Assembly (NCBI RefSeq): GCF_031157355.1
Contig: NZ_JAVIFT010000001.1
Span: forward strand, 310,001 to 374,000
Direction: 5' to 3'
Origin: Hyphomicrobium sp. LHD-15
GTDB taxonomy: Bacteria; Pseudomonadota; Alphaproteobacteria; Rhizobiales; Hyphomicrobiaceae
DNA: 64,000 nucleotides
The stretch's first letter is position 1. Each line of letters begins with the position of its first letter. Below are positions 27,209 to 35,675 of this stretch, piece by piece. The notes under the pieces are model-generated. The model ran no database searches and was not told where the DNA came from. It worked only from the letters and a program-made list of their open reading frames with translations. A program made the translations under genes and the position numbers.

Positions 27209-28173
27209 GCAGCACTCCGGGCTTCTCGCCGAGCGTCAACGCGCGCGCGGGCATTCTTGTCGACGCACTGGCCGCGAACGCACAAGCGCTTCGCTGCTCG
27301 GTCACTACCGGCGAGGCCGGTGAGCGTTGCATCGATCTCGGTTCGAAGGTTCCGGGCGGGCTCGAAGCCGGCCGTCGCCTCGGCGAGATCTGCATGGGCG
27401 GCCTCGGCACCGTCACGCTGACATCGTCGTCCGGCCTCGAGCGCTGGCCGCTCGGCGTCATCGTGCATTCGTCCAATCCCGTCGTCGCCTGCCTCGGCAG
27501 CCAGTACGCCGGCTGGACAATCACCGACGACAGCGGCTTCTTCGCGCTCGGCTCCGGCCCGGCCCGCGCTCTTTCGCGCGTCGAAGAACTGTACAAGGAG
27601 CTCGGCTACGCCGATCAGCACAACAAGGGCGCGCTCGTCATCGAAGGCGACAACACGCCGCCGCCTGCAGTCGCAACCAAAGTCGCCACGGCTTGCGGCA
27701 TCAAGCCGGCCGATCTCACTGTGCTCTACGCCCCGACGGGAAGCCTCGCCGGGACCGTGCAGATCGCGGCTCGCGTGCTCGAAGTTGCGCTGCACAAGGC
27801 GCATTCGCTGCACTTCGATCTGAACAATATCGTCGACGGCTACGGCGTGGCGCCGATCGCGCCGCCGATCCCCGATTTCGTCAAGGCGATGGGGCGCACC
27901 AACGACGCCATCATCTACGGCGGGCGTATCCAGCTGTTCGTGCGCGGCTCGGACGACGCCGCGAAGGATCTCGCCGAGAAGCTGCCCTCGAACACCTGCT
28001 CGATCTACGGCGCGCCGTTCGCGGAAATCTTCGCGAGCGTCAACGGCGACTTCTACAAGATCGACGCGTCGCTGTTCAGCCCGGCCGTGGTGACGGTTTC
28101 AAACCTCGACACGGGTTCGTCGTTCCATGCCGGACAGCTTGCGCCGGATATCGTCGACGCGAGCTTCAAGTAG
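27205..28173 (+). CDS. mch: Methenyl-tetrahydromethanopterin cyclohydrolase
   Basis: A 322-residue Mch that hydrolyses methenyl- to formyl-H4MPT in formaldehyde oxidation. Recognisable parts are [25 protein letters not shown] near residues 48-72, [18 protein letters not shown], and [23 protein letters not shown] lies upstream of the ATG, which overlaps the preceding gene by 4 bases. A short hairpin (7-base stem near 28183-28200) separates it from the next gene. Confidence 0.96.
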   Translation: MSSTPGFSPSVNARAGILVDALAANAQALRCSVTTGEAGERCIDLGSKVPGGLEAGRRLGEICMGGLGTVTLTSSSGLERWPLGVIVHSSNPVVACLGSQYAGWTITDDSGFFALGSGPARALSRVEELYKELGYADQHNKGALVIEGDNTPPPAVATKVATACGIKPADLTVLYAPTGSLAGTVQIAARVLEVALHKAHSLHFDLNNIVDGYGVAPIAPPIPDFVKAMGRTNDAIIYGGRIQLFVRGSDDAAKDLAEKLPSNTCSIYGAPFAEIFASVNGDFYKIDASLFSPAVVTVSNLDTGSSFHAGQLAPDIVDASFK

Positions 28174-28218
28174 GGAGCTTTTTTCTCCCGTTTGCGGGAG
28201 AGAAGAGAAACATCGCTC

Positions 28219-29160
28219 ATGAACAGGCCTGTCTCGTCGACGGATCTTCATGACGCGGCGCCATCGGGGCCGCGCATCGCGCTGTTCGTCGAGGATGGCT
28301 CGGGGGACTGGCATGCGCGGCGCCTCAAGCGCGCGATGGAATCGCGCGGCGCGCATGTCGTCACGACGACGCTCAGTTCGTGCGCGTTCGACACCTCGTG
28401 CGCAAGCGGCCTCGATATTCCGGGCTTCAATGGCATGCTGCCGGACGGCGCGTTCGTGCGCTCCGTCTCGACCGGAACGCTCGAGCAGATCACCTTCCGG
28501 CTCGGCATCCTGCATGCGCTGCGCGAAAGCGGGGTGCGCGTGTGGAACGACGCGCGGGCCATCGAGCGATGCGTCGACAAATCGACGGCCACGTTTCTGT
28601 TTCAGAAGGCGGGCCTGCCGACGCCCCCGACACGTGTCGTCGAGACGCGGGCGCGGGCACATGCCCATCTCGCGTCCGATCCGCGTCCCTTCGTCCTGAA
28701 GCCTCTGTTCGGCAGCCAGGGCAACGGCGTGCGCCGCGCCGAGGGACCAGAGGAGTTGCCACCACCGGAAGACGTGGGCGACGTCTATTATATGCAGCAC
28801 TATCTCCGCCGAGCCGACGCAACCCAGTTTGAGGACTGGCGCGTGTTTGTTTCGCAGGGACGCATTCTCTCGTCGATGGTGCGTCGCGGCAAAACGTGGA
28901 TCACCAACGTGCATCAAGGCGCCGAGCCAATCGCCCACGACCCATGTGCGGAAATGAGCGCGCTTGCCCTGGGCGCGGTCGTAGCCATCGGCGCTGATTA
29001 CGCAGGCGTCGATCTGATCCGCGACCAGAGCGGCAAGCTCATGCTGCTCGAGATCAATTCGAACCCGGCCTGGAAAGGTCTGCAGAGCGTCAGCTCCGCC
29101 GATATCGCCGACACACTCGCCGCCGATTTTCTTGCAACTGTCATAAAGGCGCCGGTGTGA
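28219..29160 (+). CDS. RimK-like ATP-grasp ligase of the methanopterin gene cluster
   Basis: A 313-residue protein with a RimK/glutathione-synthetase fold: an N-terminal preATP-grasp domain, FVLKPLFGSQGNGV (glycine-rich ATP loop, about residues 155-168), EDWRVFVSQGRIL, and a metal-binding VDLIRDQSGKLMLLEINSNPAWKGLQ tail. RimK enzymes add glutamates, and methylofuran of methylotrophs carries a polyglutamate chain, so this is a candidate polyglutamyl ligase. It occupies the position of the conserved ligase orf downstream of mch in M. extorquens. ATG 28219 is preferred over a TTG at 28192. The stop overlaps the next start (TGATG). Confidence 0.85.
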   Translation: MNRPVSSTDLHDAAPSGPRIALFVEDGSGDWHARRLKRAMESRGAHVVTTTLSSCAFDTSCASGLDIPGFNGMLPDGAFVRSVSTGTLEQITFRLGILHALRESGVRVWNDARAIERCVDKSTATFLFQKAGLPTPPTRVVETRARAHAHLASDPRPFVLKPLFGSQGNGVRRAEGPEELPPPEDVGDVYYMQHYLRRADATQFEDWRVFVSQGRILSSMVRRGKTWITNVHQGAEPIAHDPCAEMSALALGAVVAIGADYAGVDLIRDQSGKLMLLEINSNPAWKGLQSVSSADIADTLAADFLATVIKAPV

Positions 29161-30059
29161 TGGGGTTTCCGTTGCCCCGTTCCACCATCGAGGCGGGCTT
29201 TCTCGTCGCCTGCCATGCCGAGCTTACCGCGCTCAAACCCGGCAACGTGCATATTCATGGCGCCGGGCACGGGATGGATACGGAGCATTTCGAGCGCGCA
29301 GCCGCTGCTGCCGCGCCTTTGTTGTCCGATACGACGCGCGGAGTCGGCGCACGTATTCTCGGCGCGGTCGGTGCGAGCGTGGCTGCAACCGGGCTCAACA
29401 CCAATCTCGGAATCATCCTGCTTTGCGTGCCTCTGGCGGCCGCTGCCGGCTTGCGCGAGGGGCCGCAAGATCTCAGAGATCGCCTTTCGCGCGTGCTCGA
29501 TACGCTCGATCTGGCTGATGCCGATCAGGCTTTCCAAGCCATCGTCATCGCCAATCCGGCGGGACTCGGCCGCACCGATACGGGCGACGTTAACGGTCCG
29601 CCAAGCATGACGCTCAAGGAAGCCATGGCGCTGGCGGCCGGCAGAGACAGAATCGCGCGCGCCTACATCTCGGCATTCGACGACATCTTCGCGCATGGCC
29701 TGCCCGTGCTTTATGCAGCTCGCCGCAGTGCCGAAAACGAAAGCATGGCTATTACTGCACTGCACATGAGCTTTCTCGCTGCGTTTCCAGATAGCCATAT
29801 CGCTCGCAAACATGGGGGAGAAGCCGCGGAGACGGTACAACGAGAAGCGCAAAATTGTATCGAACTGTGGCGTCCTGCGCCCCGGAAGGAGACCTGGGAC
29901 GACCTTCTCGCGCTGGATAGGAGCCTAAAAGCCCGCGGGCTAAACCCTGGCACCACCGCCGACTTCGTTGTCGCTACTCTGTTCGCCGATCAACTCCTTC
30001 GTCAAAGTGCGACCAACAGCAGCTCCCAGCCCCCCGTTAGCCCCTTGTCGAAGCCATAA
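29160..30059 (+). CDS. CitG/MdcB-family protein (triphosphoribosyl-dephospho-CoA synthase-like)
   Basis: A 299-residue helical protein of the CitG/MdcB fold: [15 protein letters not shown] near residues 18-32, [18 protein letters not shown] near 80-97, and [14 protein letters not shown]. Such proteins transfer a ribosyl group from a nucleotide, and the methylotroph version lies between the RimK-like gene and fae as in M. extorquens. Its reaction is not established. No citrate or malonate lyase genes are nearby, so the classic function is unlikely. The ATG overlaps the preceding stop. Confidence 0.85.
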   Translation: MGFPLPRSTIEAGFLVACHAELTALKPGNVHIHGAGHGMDTEHFERAAAAAAPLLSDTTRGVGARILGAVGASVAATGLNTNLGIILLCVPLAAAAGLREGPQDLRDRLSRVLDTLDLADADQAFQAIVIANPAGLGRTDTGDVNGPPSMTLKEAMALAAGRDRIARAYISAFDDIFAHGLPVLYAARRSAENESMAITALHMSFLAAFPDSHIARKHGGEAAETVQREAQNCIELWRPAPRKETWDDLLALDRSLKARGLNPGTTADFVVATLFADQLLRQSATNSSSQPPVSPLSKP

Positions 30060-30261
30060 TCCTAGGGCTATTAAGGGGCGGCTCGCGAAGCGTGCCGCTA
30101 TCTGGCCAACCGGACCGGTGACCCCAATCACCGTTCGCCGTAACTGGGATAGCTTTCTACTGCAGCCTTCGCACCCCGAGCAGACGCTCCAAAGCGAACG
30201 TCACTTGAATGGACGCTCGGGCGCGTTGTTTTTGTTCTTATTGAAGGAAGGGAACCCCCTA

Positions 30262-30774
30262 ATGGCCAAGATTAACCGCGTACTGGTCGGCGAGTCGCTC
30301 GTCGGCGACGGCAACGAAGTGGCACACATCGATCTCGTGATCGGACCGCGCGGCAGCGCCGCCGAGACCGCGTTCGTCAACGCGCTCGCCAACAACAAGG
30401 ACGGCTTCACGACGCTCCTCGCCGTGATCGCTCCGAACCTGCCCTGCAAGCCGAACACGATCATGTTCAACAAGGTCACCATCAAGGACGCCCGCCAGGC
30501 CGTTCAGATGTTCGGACCCGCTCAGTACGGCGTTGCAAAGGCCGTTCAGGACTCGGTCGCTGAAGGCGTGATCCCGGCTAACGAAGCTGACGACATCTAC
30601 ATCCTCGTCGGCGTGTTCATCCACTGGGAAGCTGCCGACGACGCGAAGATCCAGGACTACAACTACCGCGCTGTTAAGGAGTCGATTGCCCGCGCTGTTG
30701 CCGGCAAGCCGACGGCTGCTGAAGCCACCGCTCAGCGCAACTCGGTCTCGCATCCGTTCGGTGCGAAGACTTGA
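30262..30774 (+). CDS. fae: Formaldehyde-activating enzyme
   Basis: A 170-residue Fae that speeds condensation of formaldehyde with tetrahydromethanopterin to methylene-H4MPT. The start [22 protein letters not shown] is typical, with H22 in the position of the catalytic histidine. [15 protein letters not shown] and [11 protein letters not shown] follow. AAGGAAGGGAA lies before the ATG, and about 200 bases separate it from the CitG-like gene, so it may also have its own promoter. It ends before a clear terminator. Confidence 0.97.
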   Translation: MAKINRVLVGESLVGDGNEVAHIDLVIGPRGSAAETAFVNALANNKDGFTTLLAVIAPNLPCKPNTIMFNKVTIKDARQAVQMFGPAQYGVAKAVQDSVAEGVIPANEADDIYILVGVFIHWEAADDAKIQDYNYRAVKESIARAVAGKPTAAEATAQRNSVSHPFGAKT

Positions 30775-30924
30775 AGCGGAAACCGTCCACAGCAGGAAAA
30801 TGATGCCCCTCCTTTGAAGGGGGGTCTGCTGCAGCGATTGGGAAGACTACTCTCCGGCCGTTGGAACGGCTGACACGAGCAGGTGGACCTTCACGATCCA
30901 CTCGCAAGTGGACTAAAACTTCAG

Positions 30925-30959
30925 AGCCTGGTTGCGAAAGCAATCAGGCTTTTTCTTTT
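30925..30959 (+). terminator. Rho-independent terminator after fae
   Basis: AGCCTGGTTGC and GCAATCAGGCT form an 11-base stem (one G-T pair) closed by a GAAA tetraloop and followed by TTTTCTTTT. It lies about 150 bases beyond the fae stop and closes the mptG-fae transcript before the convergent HisA-like gene. Confidence 0.9.
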
Positions 30960-30987
30960 GCCGATCGTCCGATCGCCGGACCGCAAG

Positions 30988-31683
30988 TCAGAGTGCGATC
31001 GCCTCGATATCGCGACGCGTGATTTTTCCGGCATGGAGCGCGGTTGCGATGAGCGCGCCGGCAACGCCGATGCCGGCGAGCGCCTTCAGATCATCGCCAT
31101 TGCGCACGCCGCCCGCTGCATAGACCTCGCGGGCGCCCGCATGGGCGACAATGGATTCGAGGCGTGCGAGATCCGGCCCCTCGCCGCTTCCCACGCGCGC
31201 GAGCGTCATGACGATCACACGATGCGGCCAGAAGGCGGCGTCCGCGAGCAGCTCGGCCGGGCCGATGAAATCATCGCCGCGGAAGTCGAGCGATAGCGGG
31301 GCAGCGGCGCCTGCGAGCTGGCGCGTGCGCGCATAGTCTTCCAACGATGAGAACGACTCGGACCCGAGCACCTGCCTTCTAAGCAGGTGTTCTCCAGCTC
31401 CTGGTGCCTGCATCAAGCCATCGTCGATCCAGACCTCCGATCCGGGCCAGCCCTTGCAAAGCCGCTCCTGCATCGCGAAATCGGCCCCGCGGCCCTCGAT
31501 GCCTTCGAGATCCGCAACATAAAGCCTCTGGAACGGGAACAGCGACCACAGGCCCTTGGCCACGGCGACGGGGTCGGCACTCGCGGCGAGCGGGCTTTCC
31601 AGGGTACGATAGTTCGCGCGATCCCCGCGGCTCGCGGCCACCGTAACCCCGCCGCGCACGTCGATAACCGGAATGACCTGCAT
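30988..31683 (-). CDS. HisA-like TIM-barrel protein of the C1 cofactor cluster
   Basis: A 231-residue HisA/HisF-fold protein. It starts QVIPVIDVRGG with an aspartate at the HisA catalytic position (D8). A second aspartate occurs in LSLDFRGD, and there are C-terminal phosphate-binding glycines (AAGGVRNGDDL and GALIATALHAG). No other histidine genes are near; its neighbours are methylofuran and methanopterin genes. HisA-like genes of this kind occur in methanogens and methylotrophs, and a step in one-carbon cofactor synthesis is likely but unknown. GAGGAG is 11 bases before ATG 31683. The gene diverges from 31792-32823. Confidence 0.8.
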   Translation of the reverse strand: MQVIPVIDVRGGVTVAASRGDRANYRTLESPLAASADPVAVAKGLWSLFPFQRLYVADLEGIEGRGADFAMQERLCKGWPGSEVWIDDGLMQAPGAGEHLLRRQVLGSESFSSLEDYARTRQLAGAAAPLSLDFRGDDFIGPAELLADAAFWPHRVIVMTLARVGSGEGPDLARLESIVAHAGAREVYAAGGVRNGDDLKALAGIGVAGALIATALHAGKITRRDIEAIAL

Positions 31684-31791
31684 GGTGCTTACATCTCCTC
31701 GCGCGTGATGTAACACAATCGGCGAAGAAACATCGGCCGGGCTTTCCACCCTCCTCCACGCGCCTTGCCGCAAGAACGAGCGATCTTATCC

Positions 31792-32823
31792 ATGACCGTA
31801 GTTGCGGGACTCGACGTCGGCGGCGCGCACCTCAAGATTGCGCTGGTGGAAGCGCAGCGCACCATCGCCGTGCGCCAGATCGCGTGCCCCCTCTGGCAAG
31901 GGCTCGACAAGCTCGATACGGCGCTGGCCGAGGCTCGCCCGCTGCTCGCCGGCGCAGAGCGCGTCGCCATCACCATGACGGGCGAATTGTCGGATCTCTT
32001 TGCCGACAGGGAGACGGGCGTCGCGACGCTCGTTGCGCGCCTGTCCGAAGAGCTTCACGACAAGGCGTGGTTCTGGATGGGGCCACGCGGGTTCGGAACG
32101 GCCGACACCGCGCGGGCGCATCACGCAGATGTCGGCTCCACCAATTTTCTCGCAACCGCGACGCTCGTCGGGCGGACGTTTCAGGACGCGCTGCTGATCG
32201 ACTTCGGATCGACCACCGCGGACATCATTCCGGTCAAATCGGGTGTGCCGTCACCGCGCGGCGTCACGGACGCGGAGCGGCAAACAACGGACGAGCTCGT
32301 CTATACCGGCTTTACGCGGACGGCAGTGATGGGTGTCGCATCGCAGGCGCCGTTCCAAGGACGCTGGGTGGGTCTTGCGCGCGAATATCTCGCGACGATG
32401 GCCGACGTACGCCGCATCCTCGGCGCCAACCTCGACGGCATCGATCTGCATGCGACGGCGGACGGCAAGGGCAAGACGCTCGCGGAGAGCCTGGCACGGT
32501 TCGGGCGCATGCTGGGACGTGATAGCCACGATGGCACATTGGAGGATTGGCGGGCGGCGGCCGCGCATATCCGCGAGCTACAGATCCGCTCGATCCAGGA
32601 CGGCGCGGCGCGCGTGCTTTCGGCGCATGGCCTGCCCAAGGATGCTCCGGTGATTGCCGCCGGGATCGGCGCGGGGGACGTCGGTGAAGTTGCACGGCGC
32701 CTGGATCGGACCTGCGTGCGTTTCGGAACGCTGACCAATTCCGATCCGGCGTGTGAAGCCTGGGCCACGGCGTGCGCGCCTGCCGTTTCCGTGGCGCACC
32801 TTTTGGCTTCGGAGCTGGCCTAA
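31792..32823 (+). CDS. H4MPT-linked C1 transfer pathway protein, MfnF-like (hydantoinase/ASKHA fold)
   Basis: A 343-residue protein starting AGLDVGGAHLKIAL, an ASKHA-fold phosphate loop, with GSTNFLATATLVG and LIDFGSTTADIIPV in the middle and AAGIGAGDV near the end. It belongs to the family often annotated as hydantoinase-like and tied to tetrahydromethanopterin organisms. In Methanocaldococcus jannaschii the homologous MfnF joins the activated aminomethylfuran to gamma-glutamyl-tyramine. The same step for methylofuran is the best guess here. ATG 31792 fits the family start. Confidence 0.87.
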   Translation: MTVVAGLDVGGAHLKIALVEAQRTIAVRQIACPLWQGLDKLDTALAEARPLLAGAERVAITMTGELSDLFADRETGVATLVARLSEELHDKAWFWMGPRGFGTADTARAHHADVGSTNFLATATLVGRTFQDALLIDFGSTTADIIPVKSGVPSPRGVTDAERQTTDELVYTGFTRTAVMGVASQAPFQGRWVGLAREYLATMADVRRILGANLDGIDLHATADGKGKTLAESLARFGRMLGRDSHDGTLEDWRAAAAHIRELQIRSIQDGAARVLSAHGLPKDAPVIAAGIGAGDVGEVARRLDRTCVRFGTLTNSDPACEAWATACAPAVSVAHLLASELA

Positions 32824-32967
32824 AAAGGTCGGCGGGCTGCCACGCGGGACCTTTCAAAAGTGTTAACAGATTTCATCTGATATCTGCGGCGTTCTGAAGC
32901 GACCTCTAATGCCTTGCTGCTAGACTCTCCTCATAACCAGAACAACACGCCTCAACGGGGAGAGGCC

Positions 32968-33114
32968 ATGAAAACAACGCTCACCATTCTTGCAGCCATT
33001 GTCATGCCCGGCGGGCTCATCATCCTGGCCGTCGGGCTGGCAACCTTCTACCTGGCCCGCTATCGTGCCCGCCAGAAAGCCGCCGGCCTGCAGATGCCGG
33101 CCGGCGCTTGCTAA
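32968..33114 (+). CDS. Small single-span membrane protein, 48 residues
   Basis: A 48-residue protein beginning MKTTLTILAAIVMPGG, with one hydrophobic span (about residues 5-28) followed by a basic stretch (ARYRARQKA-like) that should face the cytoplasm. GGGGAGAGG stands four bases before the ATG, a strong site supporting expression. No family recognised. It lies alone between the MfnF-like gene and the convergent DUF447 gene. Confidence 0.65.
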   Translation: MKTTLTILAAIVMPGGLIILAVGLATFYLARYRARQKAAGLQMPAGAC

Positions 33115-33127
33115 CCAGCCAACATCA

Positions 33128-33712
33128 CTACTTCTTGCGCGCGGCATCCAGATCGCCGCGGCGGTAGGCGTCGATGCGCTCCATCAGCCAGCCCCACGCC
33201 TCTGTCTCGCGCGGGCCTGCGGTCTTGGAAATCGCAATCTCGAGATATTTGAGCTCGGCGTCGATCTTTTCCGGCGGCAGCATCGAAAGGCGCGTCGACA
33301 GCACCGCAAGCTCGAGCACCGCGGCTTCGGCCCGGTTGTAGCCGCTCCAGACCGCGTGGCTCGCGGTGTGCACGATCTTGCAATGAAAGCGCGGGCGCTG
33401 TGCATCTTCCGTGACCCGCTCCACGGCGAGCTCCCAGTGCGAGACCGCATCCCTCAATCGAACGCCCTTGACGACATCAGCGGGGATCGTCGGCCAGTCC
33501 CTACGGCCGGTGATGCAGCCTGCGAACACACGCACGTCGCCGGTATGGCTCGCGACCGCGCATGGATTGGCGACAAGATTATCGTGCGTGCGCGACGGCT
33601 TGAACGGCGCGATGATCCAGCCGTCGCTGTCCTCGATCAAGCCGAGCGGAGCGATGTGCGGCGTGCCGGCTGCATCCGTCGTCGTGACAATGGTCTCGAC
33701 GATACGTGGCAT
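33128..33712 (-). CDS. DUF447 family flavoprotein-like protein
   Basis: A 194-residue protein of the DUF447 family, known from methanogens and methanopterin-using bacteria. The split-barrel FMN-binding start is clear (IVETIVTTTDAAGTPHIAPLG, then RTHDNLVANP), followed by a helical C-terminus. Its reaction is unknown. GGAGAGAG precedes the ATG. It is the last gene of the minus-strand run that begins at 38695, 41 bases after the kinase-like gene. Confidence 0.85.
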   Translation of the reverse strand: MPRIVETIVTTTDAAGTPHIAPLGLIEDSDGWIIAPFKPSRTHDNLVANPCAVASHTGDVRVFAGCITGRRDWPTIPADVVKGVRLRDAVSHWELAVERVTEDAQRPRFHCKIVHTASHAVWSGYNRAEAAVLELAVLSTRLSMLPPEKIDAELKYLEIAISKTAGPRETEAWGWLMERIDAYRRGDLDAARKK

Positions 33713-33753
33713 GCTCTCTCCTGTGATCCTGCGAGCGAAGCGGCGCTCGGCCG

Positions 33754-34437
33754 TTACCTCACCTTGCCGGCGATGCCCCTACCACGGGCGCTGCGTTGCG
33801 TCGACCTCGTGCCACGCCGGCGCATGGCGGGTGCGCGCGGCGCCTGCCGGAGGGGAGCTACATCCAACAGCTCCGAAAGGGTTTTCTCTTCACCCGGTCC
33901 CAGAACGCGCCAGGCAAGATCCGCGCGTTCGACGATGACCGGAAACACCGGATCGACGACGCCTTGCCGCGCGAGGGTCTTGGCCGCAGCGGTGCGCCTC
34001 ACGGTGCGGGATTTGACGAGCACAAGCTCCACATCGGCAAGCCGCTCGGCTAAGCGAGCAGCGAGCCCGTCGGAGGTGATTGTCCAGTTGCGGGGAATGC
34101 GGCGGTCGCCTGCGCAGAGCTTGGCCGGAAGCCAGATCGGGACGCGCCGCATGCGCCACGCCCGCTCGATACCGATCAACGTCTCGGCGGCGACGAAGCG
34201 CGGCTCGATCGCGATCATGGCTTCGGCCATCTGGTGCATGGCAAGCAGCGCCATTTGGTGGGCCGCCTCGTCGGAGAAGCGAAGCAGGGTCTGCGTTTCT
34301 CTCACCGCGTCGGCGAACGGCCCGCCACCGGGCACGATGACAACCGAACGCCGTGCCCTGCGTACGATTGCGAGCATCGCGCGAAGCCTGCCGCTTTCAG
34401 CCAGACTGCCCCCAAGCTTGAGGACGACCGGCGTCAC
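33754..34437 (-). CDS. Amino-acid-kinase-fold protein, MfnE-like
   Basis: A 227-residue kinase-fold protein with VVLKLGGSLAES (phosphate loop, residues 4-15) and VVIVPGGGPFADAVRE near 32-47. A TSDGLAARLAERL segment follows. In M. jannaschii MfnE, of the same fold, converts aminomethylfuran phosphate to its diphosphate for methanofuran assembly. With mfnB two genes upstream and an MfnF-like gene nearby this role is likely. The C-terminal 30 residues are rich in arginine and may be disordered. GTG 34437 overlaps the folB stop (GTGA). Confidence 0.82.
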   Translation of the reverse strand: MTPVVLKLGGSLAESGRLRAMLAIVRRARRSVVIVPGGGPFADAVRETQTLLRFSDEAAHQMALLAMHQMAEAMIAIEPRFVAAETLIGIERAWRMRRVPIWLPAKLCAGDRRIPRNWTITSDGLAARLAERLADVELVLVKSRTVRRTAAAKTLARQGVVDPVFPVIVERADLAWRVLGPGEEKTLSELLDVAPLRQAPRAPAMRRRGTRSTQRSARGRGIAGKVR

Positions 34438-34874
34438 GTCTTCTCCACCCGCGTTCGGAAGATCTCGACGCCGCGCACCGGCCCGCGCTCGAGCTTCTCG
34501 ATGCGAATGCGCATGGCGGAGAGACGGCGATCCTTGAGGCAGCGCTCGGCGATGCTCTCGGCGAAGGTCTCGATCAGGTTGATGTGGCCTGCGGCGGTGA
34601 TGTCGTTCACCGCATCGATGATGTCGGTGTAGGACGGCACGGTATCCATGTCGTCGTTTCCGGCGCGGACATCGGCGGAAAGATACGCATCGACGGTGAG
34701 GCGCACTTTTTGCGTGACGCCTTTTTCCTCGGCGTAGACGCCGATGTTGCAGTCGATCACCCAATCCTTGAGGAAGATGCAGTCGCGACCCAGGGTTTCG
34801 GGTGCTTTGGCGGTTGCGGGCGTTTCCGCGACGCGGACCGTTTCCTTGATGCTCACTTTATGTTGCGTGCTCAC
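34434..34874 (-). CDS. folB: Dihydroneopterin aldolase-like protein
   Basis: A 146-residue FolB-family protein after a roughly 25-residue extension: IFLKDWVIDCNIGVYAEEKG, VPSYTDIIDAVNDI (with the Y-T/D signature) and HINLIETFAESIAERCL with the conserved Glu. The family releases glycolaldehyde from dihydroneopterin. Placed between mfnB and an mfnE-like gene, it probably supplies the pterin of the methanopterin carrier, not only folate. GTG 34874 overlaps the mfnB stop. Confidence 0.87.
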   Translation of the reverse strand: MSTQHKVSIKETVRVAETPATAKAPETLGRDCIFLKDWVIDCNIGVYAEEKGVTQKVRLTVDAYLSADVRAGNDDMDTVPSYTDIIDAVNDITAAGHINLIETFAESIAERCLKDRRLSAMRIRIEKLERGPVRGVEIFRTRVEKT

Positions 34875-35617
34875 GGCGTGACTTCCAACTCGAGGCCGGT
34901 GTCGGAACCGGCGGGTGTGGGTGTGATCGGGATGGCGCGGCGCACGGCGGCAAACGCGGCGGCGTCGAGTGCCTGGCGGCGGTCTCGCGCGCGGCACAGC
35001 GCGCCACGGAAACCGAGCACGTCGGGCGCGAGCGTCAACAACTGTGGGATCTGCTCCAGGCGAAGCGATCCCGCCAATCCCGTCATGAGGCCCAGCGCCT
35101 GTGCTTCGGCCACGAATTGGGCAAGCTCGGCGGGGCGACGATGATCGAGCAGCGTGCGGCCATCCTTCGCGGCGGTATCGAGCATCACGCCGGCGAAACG
35201 CGCTTCCGCCAGCGCCGGCACGAGACCGCGATCGAACGGCGCATCGGCGAGAAGAACCGCAACCAGCTGCGTCTCTTGCGCAAGCCCCGCGCCGAGGTGG
35301 CGCACAGTCGCCCGCGCATCCCCGCCGGGAAAGAAACCGATCTTGACGATGTCGCAGCCGGTCTTCGCCATGGCGCGCGCCGCGCGACCTATCAGCTCCG
35401 GGTCGGACGGCAGATCCCCTATCGTCGCGCTCACCGGAATATGGCCCGGTACCGCACGTCGGATCGCCGCGACGACGTCGTGCGGGAGCGCGCCGAGCGC
35501 GCCGGCCGAGGGCTCTTTGCAATCGATGATGTCGGCACCGTGCGCAGCGGCAAGGCGCGCTTCCGCCTCGGACGTCACGCTGGCAAGAAGGCGGACGCGC
35601 GGACGCTTCGTCGTCAT
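34871..35617 (-). CDS. mfnB: (5-formylfuran-3-yl)methyl phosphate synthase
   Basis: A 248-residue TIM-barrel (DUF556/MfnB family) enzyme that makes the furan ring precursor of methanofuran/methylofuran from two glyceraldehyde 3-phosphates. Conserved parts are LLASVTSEAEARLA near residues 10-23, HGADIIDCKEPSAGALGALP with the Schiff-base lysine in CKEP (about residue 34), and CDIVKIGFFPGGDA. It marks an organism able to make its own methylofuran. It follows the ABC ATPase gene by 58 bases on the same strand. Confidence 0.92.
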   Translation of the reverse strand: MTTKRPRVRLLASVTSEAEARLAAAHGADIIDCKEPSAGALGALPHDVVAAIRRAVPGHIPVSATIGDLPSDPELIGRAARAMAKTGCDIVKIGFFPGGDARATVRHLGAGLAQETQLVAVLLADAPFDRGLVPALAEARFAGVMLDTAAKDGRTLLDHRRPAELAQFVAEAQALGLMTGLAGSLRLEQIPQLLTLAPDVLGFRGALCRARDRRQALDAAAFAAVRRAIPITPTPAGSDTGLELEVTP

Positions 35618-35675
35618 TATGTCGTCGCCTGCATTGCGGGGGCTCACGTGCTCAGGGATTCAGTCCGGCGGGACC

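Noticed and set aside
28183-28200. Short inverted repeat between mch and the RimK-like gene as terminator
   Set aside because: Only a 7-base stem with no T-run, inside an otherwise continuous operon.
30988-31683. Calling this gene ordinary hisA of histidine synthesis
   Set aside because: No his neighbours, divergent sequence and firm C1-cofactor context; kept as HisA-like of unknown reaction.
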